Shown in pieces: positions 17,534 to 29,718 of a stretch of 64,000 nt of DNA (position 1 is the first letter of the stretch; every line of letters starts with the position of its first letter). The stretch covers positions 434,001-498,000 of the forward strand of contig CP016490.1 in assembly GCA_002966495.1 (NCBI GenBank), in the 5' to 3' direction. Source of the DNA: Halomonas sp. GFAJ-1. Lineage in GTDB: Bacteria; Pseudomonadota; Gammaproteobacteria; Pseudomonadales; Halomonadaceae. The notes beneath the pieces are model-generated. The model did no database searches and was not told the DNA's origin. It saw nothing but the letters and a program-made list of their open reading frames with translations. The position numbers and the translations under genes were made by a program.

Positions 17534-18565
17534 ATGCAAACTCGCCCACTCGGCAGAACCGGGATGGAGGTCAGCCGACTCTGCTTAGGTACGATGACGT
17601 TTGGCGAACAAAACAGCGAAGCGGAAGCCCATGAGCAGCTCGATCGTGCAGTAGCTTTTGGTATCAATTTTATCGACACCGCTGAAATGTACCCGGTTCC
17701 GCCAAAGGCAGAGACCCAGGGCTTAACCGAAGCGTATATCGGCAGTTGGTTAAAAGCTCGCGGTTCGCGTGATGATGTCATTATCGCAACGAAAGCAGCC
17801 GGCCCTGGCCTAGACCACATTCGTGGCGGGCCAAGGATGAGTCGCGACCATCTGCATCAAGCTGTTGACGCCAGCCTTGCAAGGCTCAACACCGATTATA
17901 TCGACTTGTACCAACTCCACTGGCCAGACCGTAACACCAACTTTTTTGGCAAGCTTGGCTACACCCATAAAGAGCAAGAAGACGCCACCCCACTGGAAGA
18001 CACGCTCGCGGCGCTAAAAGAGCTAGTGGATGCCGGAAAAATCCGCGCTATCGGCCTTTCCAATGAGACGCCCTGGGGCGTGATGCGTATGCTGCAGCTC
18101 GCCGATCAGATGGCGATGCCACGGGTCGCCTCCATCCAGAACCCCTACAACCTGCTAAATCGTACGTTTGAAGTGGGTTTGGCTGAAATCGCTCACCGTG
18201 AGGATGTTGGCCTACTCGCCTACTCGCCGCTAGGGTTTGGAGTGCTCTCGGGTAAATACCTTAATGGGGCGCAGCCACCTAAGGGTCGCCTCACTCTCTA
18301 TGAGCGCTTTAAACGTTACACCTCACCAGAAGCAGAGGCCGCAACGCAGGCTTACGTTACGCTTGCCAAGGAGCACGACATAGACCCAGCTCAAATGGCG
18401 CTGGCGTTTGTTAACTCTCGCCGTTTTTTGACCAGCAATATTATTGGCGCCACCACAATGGAGCAATTGGAAAGCAATCTTGCCAGTGAAAGTATCAAGC
18501 TTGATGAAGAAGTGCTCGAAGCTATCGAGGACATTCATCGCCGAATGCCGAACCCCTGCCCGTAG
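17534..18565 (+). CDS. Aldo/keto reductase (Tas-like)
   Basis: A 343-residue TIM-barrel NADPH-dependent oxidoreductase of the Tas/AKR group. The catalytic tetrad is visible: Asp and Tyr in FIDTAEMYP, Lys in VIIATKAAGP and His in LYQLHWPDR. The cofactor-binding C-terminal segment FLTSNIIGATTMEQLESNL is intact. Length and the inserted stretch NTNFFGKLGYTH match E. coli Tas (346 residues). The start ATG 17534 has an ideal GAGGAGATAACA. It stands as a single gene; the substrate is not deducible. Confidence 0.93.
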   Translation: MQTRPLGRTGMEVSRLCLGTMTFGEQNSEAEAHEQLDRAVAFGINFIDTAEMYPVPPKAETQGLTEAYIGSWLKARGSRDDVIIATKAAGPGLDHIRGGPRMSRDHLHQAVDASLARLNTDYIDLYQLHWPDRNTNFFGKLGYTHKEQEDATPLEDTLAALKELVDAGKIRAIGLSNETPWGVMRMLQLADQMAMPRVASIQNPYNLLNRTFEVGLAEIAHREDVGLLAYSPLGFGVLSGKYLNGAQPPKGRLTLYERFKRYTSPEAEAATQAYVTLAKEHDIDPAQMALAFVNSRRFLTSNIIGATTMEQLESNLASESIKLDEEVLEAIEDIHRRMPNPCP

Positions 18566-18643
18566 GCGCGGTTTATGGCGCCAAGCGCTAGGCGGTCAAA
18601 CCACCTCACTATCATACCGATAGCCTCGGTCATCGCCGAGGCT

Positions 18644-18652
18644 TGGTATAAT
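18644..18652 (+). promoter_or_regulatory. Extended -10 promoter before yaaA
   Basis: TGGTATAAT is a perfect extended -10 element about 47 nt before the yaaA start codon; no good -35 is present, which suits this promoter type. An 8-bp inverted repeat, AGCCTCGG/CCGAGGCT (18622-18643), abuts it upstream, covering the -35 zone, and could be an operator or the end of the preceding transcript. Both readings are inference. Confidence 0.5.
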
Positions 18653-18698
18653 CATCGCACGTATTTTCTCTCTTCTGCCACGGGATAAGGAGCAGGCT

Positions 18699-19478
18699 AT
18701 GCTGAGCGTTATTTCCCCTGCAAAAACGCTAGACTTTGAAACGCCCTCCACTACTGATCAGGTCACCCAACCGAGCTTCCTTGAGCACAGTAAGCCTCTG
18801 ATTGAGATTTTGCGTGGCTACTCACCGCAACAGCTTAGCGATCTCATGGGTATCAGCGATAAGCTGGCAGGCCTGAACGCTGCGCGTTTTTCAGATTGGC
18901 AGCCACCCTTCTCTCTAGATAATGCCAAACCTGCCGTACAAGCCTTTCAAGGCGATGTTTACACTGGGCTAGACGCCAGCTCATTTAGCGACGCTGATAA
19001 CCAGTTTGCACAGCAACACCTGCGCATTCTATCCGGCTTATATGGCTTACTACGGCCACTAGACTTAATACAACCCTACCGGCTGGAGATGGGCACCAAA
19101 CTGCCTAATGGCGCTGGCAACGACCTTTACGCGTACTGGAAGCCAACGTTAACGCAAGCGCTTAATAGCGCAATTGCAGAAAGTGGCTCCAAGGTGCTCG
19201 TTAACCTGGCCTCAAACGAATATTTCAAGGCGATTGAGACTAAACAACTTAGCGCGCGCGTAGTGACGCCCGTCTTTAAAGATGAAAAGAACGGCACCTT
19301 TAAGATCATCAGCTTCTATGCCAAAAAAGCGCGCGGCTTGATGAGCGCTTGGATTATTCAGCAACAAATTAACCATCCCGATCAGCTAACAAGCTTTCAA
19401 GAGGCCGGATATCAATTTGATGCAGCTGCCTCCCAGGGCGATAGACTGGTCTTTACCCGCAAAGAGGCTGATCGTTAA
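18699..19478 (+). CDS. yaaA: Peroxide stress protein YaaA
   Basis: A 259-residue protein of the DUF328/YaaA family, beginning MLSVISPAKTLDF, the family's invariant N-terminus. Further hallmarks are VYTGLDA, LSGLYGLLRPLDLI.PYRLEMGT, LVNLASNEYFKA and FYAKKARGLM. E. coli YaaA lowers intracellular free iron and limits Fenton damage under peroxide stress as part of the OxyR regulon. AAGGAGCAG lies upstream of ATG 18699. An extended -10 promoter lies at 18644; I could not confirm an OxyR site. Confidence 0.95.
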   Translation: MLSVISPAKTLDFETPSTTDQVTQPSFLEHSKPLIEILRGYSPQQLSDLMGISDKLAGLNAARFSDWQPPFSLDNAKPAVQAFQGDVYTGLDASSFSDADNQFAQQHLRILSGLYGLLRPLDLIQPYRLEMGTKLPNGAGNDLYAYWKPTLTQALNSAIAESGSKVLVNLASNEYFKAIETKQLSARVVTPVFKDEKNGTFKIISFYAKKARGLMSAWIIQQQINHPDQLTSFQEAGYQFDAAASQGDRLVFTRKEADR

Positions 19479-19489
19479 TCACTTAACCA

Positions 19490-20065
19490 TTAGAAAAACG
19501 TCACTGCGCGGGGCGAACGCGGCTTGAGAAAGCGCTGATGCACCTCTTTAAAAGTGGCTGTGTCACAACGGTGCAGCCACTCATAAGCGACCATGTCCGC
19601 AGTGACCGCTACCGCACCATTAGCACAGGCGCGCTCGCGGGCTAGTCGCGCTTCATCTTTCCGGCGGCTCGCCGTCGCTTCACTAAGCCAAAACACCTCA
19701 TAGCCTGCCTCAAGCAATCCAAGCGCACTCTGCAACACACAGATATGCGCTTCTGTTCCGCATATCACTATTTGCTGCGCCCCTTGAGCTTGTAAGGCGT
19801 CGACAAACTCAGGCTCTTCCATCACGCTGAAATGGAGTTTTTGCCACACCTTGTGCTCGCCTAACGTGCTCAACAGAGAAGGCGCCGTACCTCCTAACCT
19901 TTCTGGATACTGCTCGGTTAGCCATACGGGTACCTGCAGTGCCTCGGCAACACCCGCCAACCAGCCAGCCTCTTCTAGAGCGGCTTCGCCACCCTCAATA
20001 ACGGGCAGCAATCCCGCTTGAAAATCGACGACTAACAACAGACTTTGTTGATGATGTAAGCGCAC
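19490..20065 (-). CDS. Isochorismatase-family cysteine hydrolase
   Basis: A 191-residue alpha/beta hydrolase of the isochorismatase-like (YcaC) group. The Asp-Lys-Cys triad is visible as Asp14 (LLVVDFQAGLL), Lys76 (VWQKLHF) and Cys109 (ICGTEAHICVLQ). The preceding cis-peptide region GTEAH is typical. The Cys means it is an amidase-like hydrolase rather than a true isochorismatase (which lacks the Cys). It converges with yaaA, their stops being 11 nt apart. The natural substrate is unknown; nicotinamidase-like and ureido hydrolases share this fold. Confidence 0.9.
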   Translation of the reverse strand: MRLHHQQSLLLVVDFQAGLLPVIEGGEAALEEAGWLAGVAEALQVPVWLTEQYPERLGGTAPSLLSTLGEHKVWQKLHFSVMEEPEFVDALQAQGAQQIVICGTEAHICVLQSALGLLEAGYEVFWLSEATASRRKDEARLARERACANGAVAVTADMVAYEWLHRCDTATFKEVHQRFLKPRSPRAVTFF

Positions 20066-20206
20066 TTTTTCACCTTATTTTTGTCTTTATAAACATTCTC
20101 AGAATAACCTACCTAGCAAGTTACACGGTAAACTAGCCCCTTATTATTTTCTACATAGCGCCTCGGCGCATACCGTCAATTCCAACGTTCTCATCGGAGA
20201 AATAAC

Positions 20207-21061
20207 ATGTTACGACAGTTTTTTGTCATGCTGCTGGTCAGCGTCATGGGCTTCAGCGCAGCCATTGAGCACGCCGAAGCTCGCCGTATGGGTGGAGGTG
20301 GCAACGTGGGCAGCATGTCACGGTCAGCGGATCGCCCAGCGAGCGCCCCCCAACAGCAGCAACAGGCTCAGGGGCAACAGCAGGGCCAAGCAGGCGCTGC
20401 CGCGGCACGTAGAGGCGGTATGGGGGGCATGATGGGCGGCCTACTCGCAGGCGGCCTGCTAGCGGCACTCTTCTTTGGCGGCGCCTTCGATGAGCTGCGC
20501 ATCATGGACCTCTTGGTGATGGTAGGCGTGGCCGCTTTAGCCATTTTCGCTTTCCGTGCATTTATGCGGCAGCGACGCCCCGCATCTGTTAGCTCTGCTG
20601 CTGGCTACCAACGCGAACAACAGGAACCAACACCGGCCGCTACCAACTTCTCAGCCGCACCAGGCAGTTTAGCCAGCGGCCTGCAGAGTACGCCCGCCTG
20701 GTTTGATAAAGAGCGTTTTTTAGGAGGTGCCAAAGAACACTTTATGACGCTTCAACGCGCCTGGGATAATAACGACCTTAGCCAGATCCAGGAGTATGTA
20801 ACACCTGAGCTATATAATTTATTACGCCAAGAGCGCACCGAGCACCCCGATGACAACTCCACCGAGGTTGTTAAGCTTTTTGCCGAGCTTGGCGACGTAA
20901 ATGAATACGACGGATATGCCGAGGCAACCGTTATATTCCATGGGGTTTTAGAGGAAAATGGCGAACAGACCGAGTTCAACGAAACCTGGCATCTAACGCG
21001 GGCAATGCGCGATGACGCACCTTGGTACTTGCAAGGCATTGAGCAAAACCCTGGTGCCTAA
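20207..21061 (+). CDS. Tim44-like domain membrane protein
   Basis: A 284-residue protein with an N-terminal signal or anchor (residues 1-24), a Gly/Gln/Met-rich low-complexity region (about 27-78, with several GGM repeats), two close hydrophobic segments (about 78-122), and a C-terminal Tim44-like domain (about 165-284; LGGAKEHFMTLQRAWDNNDL, WHLTR, WYLQGIEQ). This arrangement is common in proteobacteria as Tim44-domain proteins of unknown role; the mitochondrial homologue tethers import machinery. GGAGAAATAAC precedes ATG 20207 and a strong terminator follows at 21094. Confidence 0.88.
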   Translation: MLRQFFVMLLVSVMGFSAAIEHAEARRMGGGGNVGSMSRSADRPASAPQQQQQAQGQQQGQAGAAAARRGGMGGMMGGLLAGGLLAALFFGGAFDELRIMDLLVMVGVAALAIFAFRAFMRQRRPASVSSAAGYQREQQEPTPAATNFSAAPGSLASGLQSTPAWFDKERFLGGAKEHFMTLQRAWDNNDLSQIQEYVTPELYNLLRQERTEHPDDNSTEVVKLFAELGDVNEYDGYAEATVIFHGVLEENGEQTEFNETWHLTRAMRDDAPWYLQGIEQNPGA

Positions 21062-21093
21062 ACCACGCCCTACTTTTTCACGTTAATAAACGC

Positions 21094-21120
21094 AAAACAG
21101 CCGCTTTAAGCGGCTGTTTT
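21094..21120 (+). terminator. Bidirectional rho-independent terminator
   Basis: A 27-nt perfect palindrome, AAAACAGCCGCTT-T-AAGCGGCTGTTTT, stands 33 nt after the Tim44-like gene and 50 nt before the end of the convergent small lipoprotein gene, so it can serve both. Confidence 0.9.
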
Positions 21121-21170
21121 GGTAAGTATCGAGACTAATCCATCTCGTTATTTACTAAGCTACCAGACTA

Positions 21171-21356
21171 TTATTCGGCAGCTTCTTCTATGTTCTCGCC
21201 CATCTCTTCGATACTTTCACCGGCGCTTTCCATGCTTTCATCAATACTTTCACCCGCTTCTTCTGCTGGGCCTTGATTATCGCAAGCAGCTAAACCACCA
21301 AGCATCATCGCCATCAATAGTGCCATCACTAAATTCTTGGTTACTTGCTTACTCAT
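21171..21356 (-). CDS. Small acidic lipoprotein
   Basis: A 61-residue precursor. The signal peptide MSKQVTKNLVMALLMAMMLG ends in the lipobox LAAC, with lipidation expected at Cys25. The mature tail is only about 37 residues, almost all Glu/Ser/Ala/Gly/Met, in a near-repeat ESIDESMESAGESIEEMGEN. This is like the small entericidin-type or acidic lipoproteins but not an exact family match. AGGAGGAGAGG lies just upstream of ATG 21356, which decides the start over a longer in-frame option at 21386. High expression is suggested by this strong site. No function assigned. Confidence 0.82.
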   Translation of the reverse strand: MSKQVTKNLVMALLMAMMLGGLAACDNQGPAEEAGESIDESMESAGESIEEMGENIEEAAE

Positions 21357-21592
21357 ATTGCCTCTCCTCCTGAGATAGAACTTCATAATAACTACTCAGC
21401 TATACTAATTGCCAAGGAGCCTACAACACCAGCTTAACCTGGTAACTCCTTGTTATTAAGATTATTAAAACATTTGTTTTGATCAAAATTATAAGCTCAT
21501 GCCCAGTGCCTGACGATGTCTGGGCCGGCCATCTGGGCGCCGGGCTCCCGGGACGCCTCCCTGGAGAGCCCCCTTTTTTCTTCCATGCACAC

Positions 21593-21622
21593 AAAAAACC
21601 CAGCCTGTTGGCTGGGTTTTTT
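21593..21622 (-). terminator. Terminator of the rRNA operon
   Basis: A 13-bp stem (AAAAAACCCAGCC / GGCTGGGTTTTTT) with tetraloop lies 11 nt past the 5S gene on the minus strand and ends in T6. Confidence 0.9.
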
Positions 21623-21632
21623 GCGGTATAAG

Positions 21633-21750
21633 TGCCTGACGATGACCTACTCTCGCATGGGGAGACCCCACACTACCATCGGCGCTAAGCGGTTTCACTG
21701 CTGAGTTCGGCAAGGGATCAGGTGGTTCACGCTCGCTATGGTCGTCAGGC
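21633..21750 (-). rRNA. rrf: 5S ribosomal RNA
   Basis: About 118 nt, bounded by the complementary ends GCCTGACGACC and GTCATCGTCAGGC that form helix I. Internal segments CTGATCCCTTGCCGAACTCA and ATGCGAGAGTAGG are the normal conserved 5S parts. It is the last gene of the operon. Confidence 0.95.
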
Positions 21751-21863
21751 GTAACTTTTAATGTACATCATGCTGATGTCGTCGATGACGTGTTTTGTGA
21801 TCGTCTCTTGTCAGCAAGCGCCTTGGCTTGCTGCTGCGTATCCGGTTCTCGTTACTACTACGA

Positions 21864-21884
21864 CCAGACCCCTTGGGTGTTATA
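21864..21884 (-). other. 3' arm of the 23S processing stalk
   Basis: On the minus strand CCCTATAACACCC.AAGGGGTCTGG can pair with CCAGACTCCTT.CGGGTTATAGGG at 24776-24796, extending the 23S terminal helix. Such stalks are the RNase III cleavage sites that release pre-23S rRNA. Confidence 0.75.
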
Positions 21885-24775
<2,891 letters not shown>

Positions 24776-24796
24776 CTATAACCCGAAGGAGTCTGG
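24776..24796 (-). other. 5' arm of the 23S processing stalk
   Basis: Pairs with 21864-21884 over about 20 bases to extend the 23S terminal helix; the expected RNase III substrate. Confidence 0.75.
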
Positions 24797-24893
24797 ATTT
24801 CGCAATAATAACGATTGCCGGATACGCTTGAGACGTATCACAAAACAATTACGTATAAACACTTCTACGAAGCGTTTATGTCAGCATGATATA

Positions 24894-24909
24894 CATTGTT
24901 AAAGAGCGG
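24894..24909 (-). promoter_or_regulatory. boxA antitermination site before 23S
   Basis: The minus strand reads GCTCTTTAACAATGT, matching the rrn boxA core TGCTCTTTAACA. It lies in the spacer ahead of 23S, where the second antiterminator of E. coli rrn operons also sits. Confidence 0.85.
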
Positions 24910-25041
24910 CTGTTCAATGAACAGTGATAAAGCAGTATGTTAAAACAACGTGTTAAAACACAGTGACTTATCAATGGTCACGAAACATTCACAAACGGTC
25001 GTTAAGGTACGATAAAACAATATGTACAACACAGTACGTAA

Positions 25042-25117
25042 TGGTGGAGCCAAGCGGGATCGAACCGCTGACCTCCTGCGTGCAAGGCAGGCGCTCTCCC
25101 AGCTGAGCTATGGCCCC
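25042..25117 (-). tRNA. tRNA-Ala (TGC)
   Basis: 76 nt including an encoded CCA. GGGGCCA/TGGCTCC acceptor arms, anticodon TGC in CTTGCAC, and GGTTCGATCC T-arm are standard. It is the usual second spacer tRNA. Confidence 0.97.
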
Positions 25118-25149
25118 ATTGTTTTTTGCTGACCTTACCTCTTGCCATT

Positions 25150-25229
25150 AATTTCTGTGAAACAAGGCAAAATGCGACGACGTATAGCCTGCTATACGAG
25201 GAGCATTTTAACGCAGTATCGCAGGAATT
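25150..25229. repeat. Imperfect palindromic element between the spacer tRNAs
   Basis: Nested inverted repeats span the spacer: outer arms AATTTCTGTGA/TCGCAGGAATT (9 of 11 pair), middle arms AAAATGC/GCATTTT, and a perfect core CGTATAGC-CT-GCTATACG (25181-25198). The element ends exactly at the encoded CCA end of tRNA-Ile. The layout is that of a REP/MITE-like hairpin element; no second copy was seen in this window. Confidence 0.6.
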
Positions 25230-25306
<77 letters not shown>

Positions 25307-25392
25307 AAGAGGGGATCGTGCTTAAACCGTTTGCTCTATATCTGATCAGGTAATTCATTGTGAGCGCTTACCGCGAGGAGTGATGCATCGTT

Positions 25393-26925
<1,533 letters not shown>

Positions 26926-27102
26926 AAAATCATTGTGATGCTTACTCGTTGCTTAAGGACTAGCCGAAAGCAACAAAAGCGCATCAAACTTGGCTCAAGG
27001 TTCAAACGAATTCATTCAAACTTACGTTTTCATGACCGCTTGCCTTGATATTTGGTGATTTATCACCCTCATCGGCAAGCGCCCACATGAATTACCTGAT
27101 CA

Positions 27103-27117
27103 AATTGTTAAAGAGCG
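27103..27117 (-). promoter_or_regulatory. boxA antitermination site in the 16S leader
   Basis: The minus strand reads CGCTCTTTAACAATTTG, the classical rrn boxA, about 180 nt before the 16S 5' end. NusB/S10 binding here prevents Rho termination of the untranslated rRNA. Confidence 0.88.
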
Positions 27118-27171
27118 TTTCGCTAATAACTGGCTTGCCGTTGAATTGGCTTGCCTCAGCGAGGAAGGCGT

Positions 27172-27199
27172 ATTCTACGCATTTCCTGGTGGTTGTCAA
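27172..27199 (-). promoter_or_regulatory. rRNA promoter P2
   Basis: TTGACA (27194-27199) and TAGAAT (27172-27177) are separated by 16 nt on the minus strand. A GC-containing discriminator follows, as in stringently controlled rRNA promoters. It is nearest to 16S. Confidence 0.82.
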
Positions 27200-27328
27200 C
27201 CGCTGTTTTCAGTGACTGAATCCAGCGAACGAGGCGAGCCACACAACTGCTCTAACCTACTGACAAACCGAAGGTTTTCACCTTCATTCACCGCTGGTAA
27301 CGCTTGGCGCCCCCGGCAGCGGATGCGT

Positions 27329-27357
27329 ACTTTACGGATTCGCCGCCGTCTTGGCAA
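27329..27357 (-). promoter_or_regulatory. rRNA promoter P1 with UP-like element
   Basis: TTGCCA (27352-27357) and TAAAGT (27329-27334) are 17 nt apart. AT-rich sequence immediately upstream (27362-27388; GAATTTTTCGACTTATTTTC) resembles an UP element for the alpha subunit. With P2 157 nt downstream this reproduces the tandem P1-P2 arrangement of enterobacterial rrn operons. Confidence 0.7.
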
Positions 27358-27387
27358 GGGCTTTGTTGAAAATAAGTCGAAAAATTC

Positions 27388-28323
27388 TCAACTTTTGGCT
27401 TTTGCCTTGCGCATCAAAGCTAATACCGGACCAGAAGCCACATAGGCACCAAAAAGTAGTAGTAGCATTACTGAGGGCTCGACCGAGATCATAACGAACC
27501 CTAGCACCACTGCTAAAAGCACCACGAAAGGCACTGGCTTTTTAAAATCTAGGTCTTTAAAGCTGTAATAGCGAATATTACTGACCATCAAGATACCCGC
27601 AGCACCAACAACAAACAGCATCAGCAACTTGAAGCCAAAAGCATCTGCATCAAAACTGTGGAAGGTCCAGACACAAGCAGCCACAAGCGCCGCCGCTGAC
27701 GGACTGGGCAAGCCGATAAACCACTTCTTATCAACACTACCGATTTGCACATTGAAACGCGCCAGGCGTAAGGCTGCACAGGCTACGTAGAGAAACGCCA
27801 CGACCCAGCCTGTTTTACCGATATCTTGCAGAATCCAAGTAAACGCCACCAAGGCAGGCGCCATTCCAAACGAGATCATATCGGCTAGACTATCGTACTC
27901 AGCGCCAAACTCACTTTGGGTATTGGTCATCCGGGCTACACGGCCATCCAAACCATCCAACACCATCGCAATAAATATCGCCACTGCGGCGGAGGTGAAC
28001 TCGCCGTTAATACCTGCTACCACCGCGAAGAATCCTGAGAACAGCGCAGACGTGGTGAACAGATTGGGTAGTAAGTAAATACCTTTGCGACGGATTTTCT
28101 TGCCGTTTTCAACCGCCTCTTCAACGACCTCAGTTTCCCGTAAGAAAACGGCGGCGAGATCTTCATTACTTACAGCATCGTCGCTAACCGTGTCATTACT
28201 AAAAGCATCGTGCCCAACATCGCCTTGAACGACCGCCTCGTCACTACTTGCTGCCTTCTGGCCTTTCTGAGACGCTGACTGCGGGGTCTTTTCGTGCTCT
28301 TGATCGCGAGCATTCTGGGTCAT
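27388..28323 (-). CDS. pssA: CDP-diacylglycerol--serine O-phosphatidyltransferase
   Basis: This membrane enzyme makes phosphatidylserine, the precursor of phosphatidylethanolamine. The CDP-alcohol phosphotransferase motif DG-x2-AR-x8-G-x3-D-x3-D is intact at residues 126-148 (DGRVAR to DSLAD), within about 8 hydrophobic segments. It is the membrane type II PssA, often beside ilvC. Residues 1-75 are an unusual acidic, Ser/Asp/Val-rich extension with short repeats (SNDTVSDDAVSNEDL) before the enzyme core. I start at ATG 28323 (311 residues) with GGAT 7 nt upstream; earlier in-frame ATGs at 28332 and 28353 exist. The gene ends about 30 nt from the rrn P1 promoter. Confidence 0.92.
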   Translation of the reverse strand: MTQNARDQEHEKTPQSASQKGQKAASSDEAVVQGDVGHDAFSNDTVSDDAVSNEDLAAVFLRETEVVEEAVENGKKIRRKGIYLLPNLFTTSALFSGFFAVVAGINGEFTSAAVAIFIAMVLDGLDGRVARMTNTQSEFGAEYDSLADMISFGMAPALVAFTWILQDIGKTGWVVAFLYVACAALRLARFNVQIGSVDKKWFIGLPSPSAAALVAACVWTFHSFDADAFGFKLLMLFVVGAAGILMVSNIRYYSFKDLDFKKPVPFVVLLAVVLGFVMISVEPSVMLLLLFGAYVASGPVLALMRKAKAKS

Positions 28324-28426
28324 AAATATCATCCGTTTGAAGTGAAGCCACAAGAACTGTGATCTCTTTTCATTCTACACGGTGGCGCTAACTCAGCCAG
28401 TCAATTGCAGCATGCAACGTCAAACG

Positions 28427-28456
28427 CCTCGGGGCGCGACAATGCGCGCCCCGAGG
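28427..28456 (-). terminator. Putative terminator after ilvC
   Basis: A perfect 12-bp GC-rich stem (CCTCGGGGCGCG/CGCGCCCCGAGG, 6-nt loop) lies 30 nt after the ilvC stop. Only GCGTTTG follows, so the T-run is poor and some readthrough to pssA is possible. Confidence 0.6.
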
Positions 28457-28485
28457 TTCTAGTTAATGCACTAGCCGTTAACCAC

Positions 28486-29502
28486 TTAGTTTTTCGATTT
28501 ATCAACCAGCTGATTAGCGGCAATCCACGGCATCATGCCACGCAGCTTAGCACCCACTTGCTCAATTTCGTGCTCAGCATTCAGACGGCGACGTGCGGTC
28601 ATGGACGGGTAATTAGTGCTGCCTTCCTGAATAAACATTTTGGCATACTCACCCGTTTGAATACGCTTGAGTGCATTGCGCATTGCTGCACGCGACTCAT
28701 CGTTAATCACCTCAGGACCAGTAACGTACTCACCGTACTCCGCATTGTTGGAGATGGAGTAGTTCATGTTAGCGATACCGCCTTCATACATCAGGTCAAC
28801 AATCAGCTTAAGCTCATGCAGGCACTCGAAGTACGCCATTTCCGGTGCATAACCCGCTTCCGTCAGGGTTTCAAAACCGGCTTTTACTAGCTCAACCGCA
28901 CCACCGCACAAAACCGCTTGCTCGCCGAACAGGTCGGTCTCAGTCTCATCCTTGAAAGTTGTTTCGATGATACCGCTACGGCCGCCACCAACGCCTGCCG
29001 CATAGGAAAGCGCCAGCTCTTTAGCATTGCCCGATGCATCTTGGTGAATAGCGATCAGGTCAGGAATACCGCCACCCTTAACAAACTCAGAGCGCACGGT
29101 ATGACCCGGCGCCTTCGGCGCGATCATGATCACGTCGAGATCTTTACGCGGCTCGATCTGGTTGTAGTGAATGTTGAAGCCATGGGCGAACGCCAGTGTC
29201 GCGCCCTCTTTAAGGTTCGGCTCGACTTCTTGCTCGTAGATAGCCTTTTGGTTTTCGTCCGGTGCCAGAATCATGACCACGTCAGCGGTTTTGCACGCTT
29301 CCGGTACGCTAGCCACTTTTAAACCAGCCGCTTCTGCTTTAGCAGCGGAAGAGGAACCTTTGCGCAGCGCGACGGTGACGTCAACGCCAGACTCTTTCAG
29401 GTTGTTGGCGTGGGCATGCCCTTGAGAGCCGTAACCAACGATGGTGACTTTTTTGGCTTGAATAAGGGACAGGTCACAATCTTTATCATAGTAAACGTGC
29501 AT
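28486..29502 (-). CDS. ilvC: Ketol-acid reductoisomerase
   Basis: IlvC performs the alkyl migration and NADPH-dependent reduction of acetolactate or acetohydroxybutyrate in valine and isoleucine synthesis. At 338 residues it is the short class I form. The Rossmann motif VGYGSQGHAHA, the DVIMIAPKAPGH loop and the metal site segment DETETDLFGEQAVLCGG (Asp and Glu ligands) are clear. The start ATG 29502 has TTTTGGAG 8 nt upstream. It is transcribed divergently from ilvY, which in E. coli activates ilvC in response to its substrates. Confidence 0.97.
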   Translation of the reverse strand: MHVYYDKDCDLSLIQAKKVTIVGYGSQGHAHANNLKESGVDVTVALRKGSSSAAKAEAAGLKVASVPEACKTADVVMILAPDENQKAIYEQEVEPNLKEGATLAFAHGFNIHYNQIEPRKDLDVIMIAPKAPGHTVRSEFVKGGGIPDLIAIHQDASGNAKELALSYAAGVGGGRSGIIETTFKDETETDLFGEQAVLCGGAVELVKAGFETLTEAGYAPEMAYFECLHELKLIVDLMYEGGIANMNYSISNNAEYGEYVTGPEVINDESRAAMRNALKRIQTGEYAKMFIQEGSTNYPSMTARRRLNAEHEIEQVGAKLRGMMPWIAANQLVDKSKN

Positions 29503-29649
29503 GGCGCAGCTCCAAAAATAGTATTCGATCAAAAAGTGATCATTGTATGGTGATGATTTTCATGACGCGTGTCAGCGTTGATGGCCACCCGTGCCGTCTT
29601 GTGCAGCACTGGGATTCGGCGTTGAGGCCACTCTACGACAGTGCGCCTA

Positions 29650-29718
29650 TTGCGTAAAACGCTATGTTTGCAACACACTATTTCATATTATGAAATTACG
29701 CATGGTTTGAGGGTTACT
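29650..29718. promoter_or_regulatory. Candidate IlvY operators in the ilvY-ilvC interval
   Basis: The divergent interval (29503-29718) contains two dyads near ilvY: GCGT-AAA-ACGC at 29652-29662 and ATTTCAT-ATT-ATGAAAT at 29680-29696. The second fits the T-N11-A palindrome of LysR-type regulators. Binding by IlvY is inferred from position and symmetry only. Confidence 0.5.

Noticed and set aside
21545..21579. GC-rich stem followed by T6 on the plus strand near the 5S end
   Set aside because: The stem is interrupted and no plus-strand gene leads into it; its role as a terminator is not supported.
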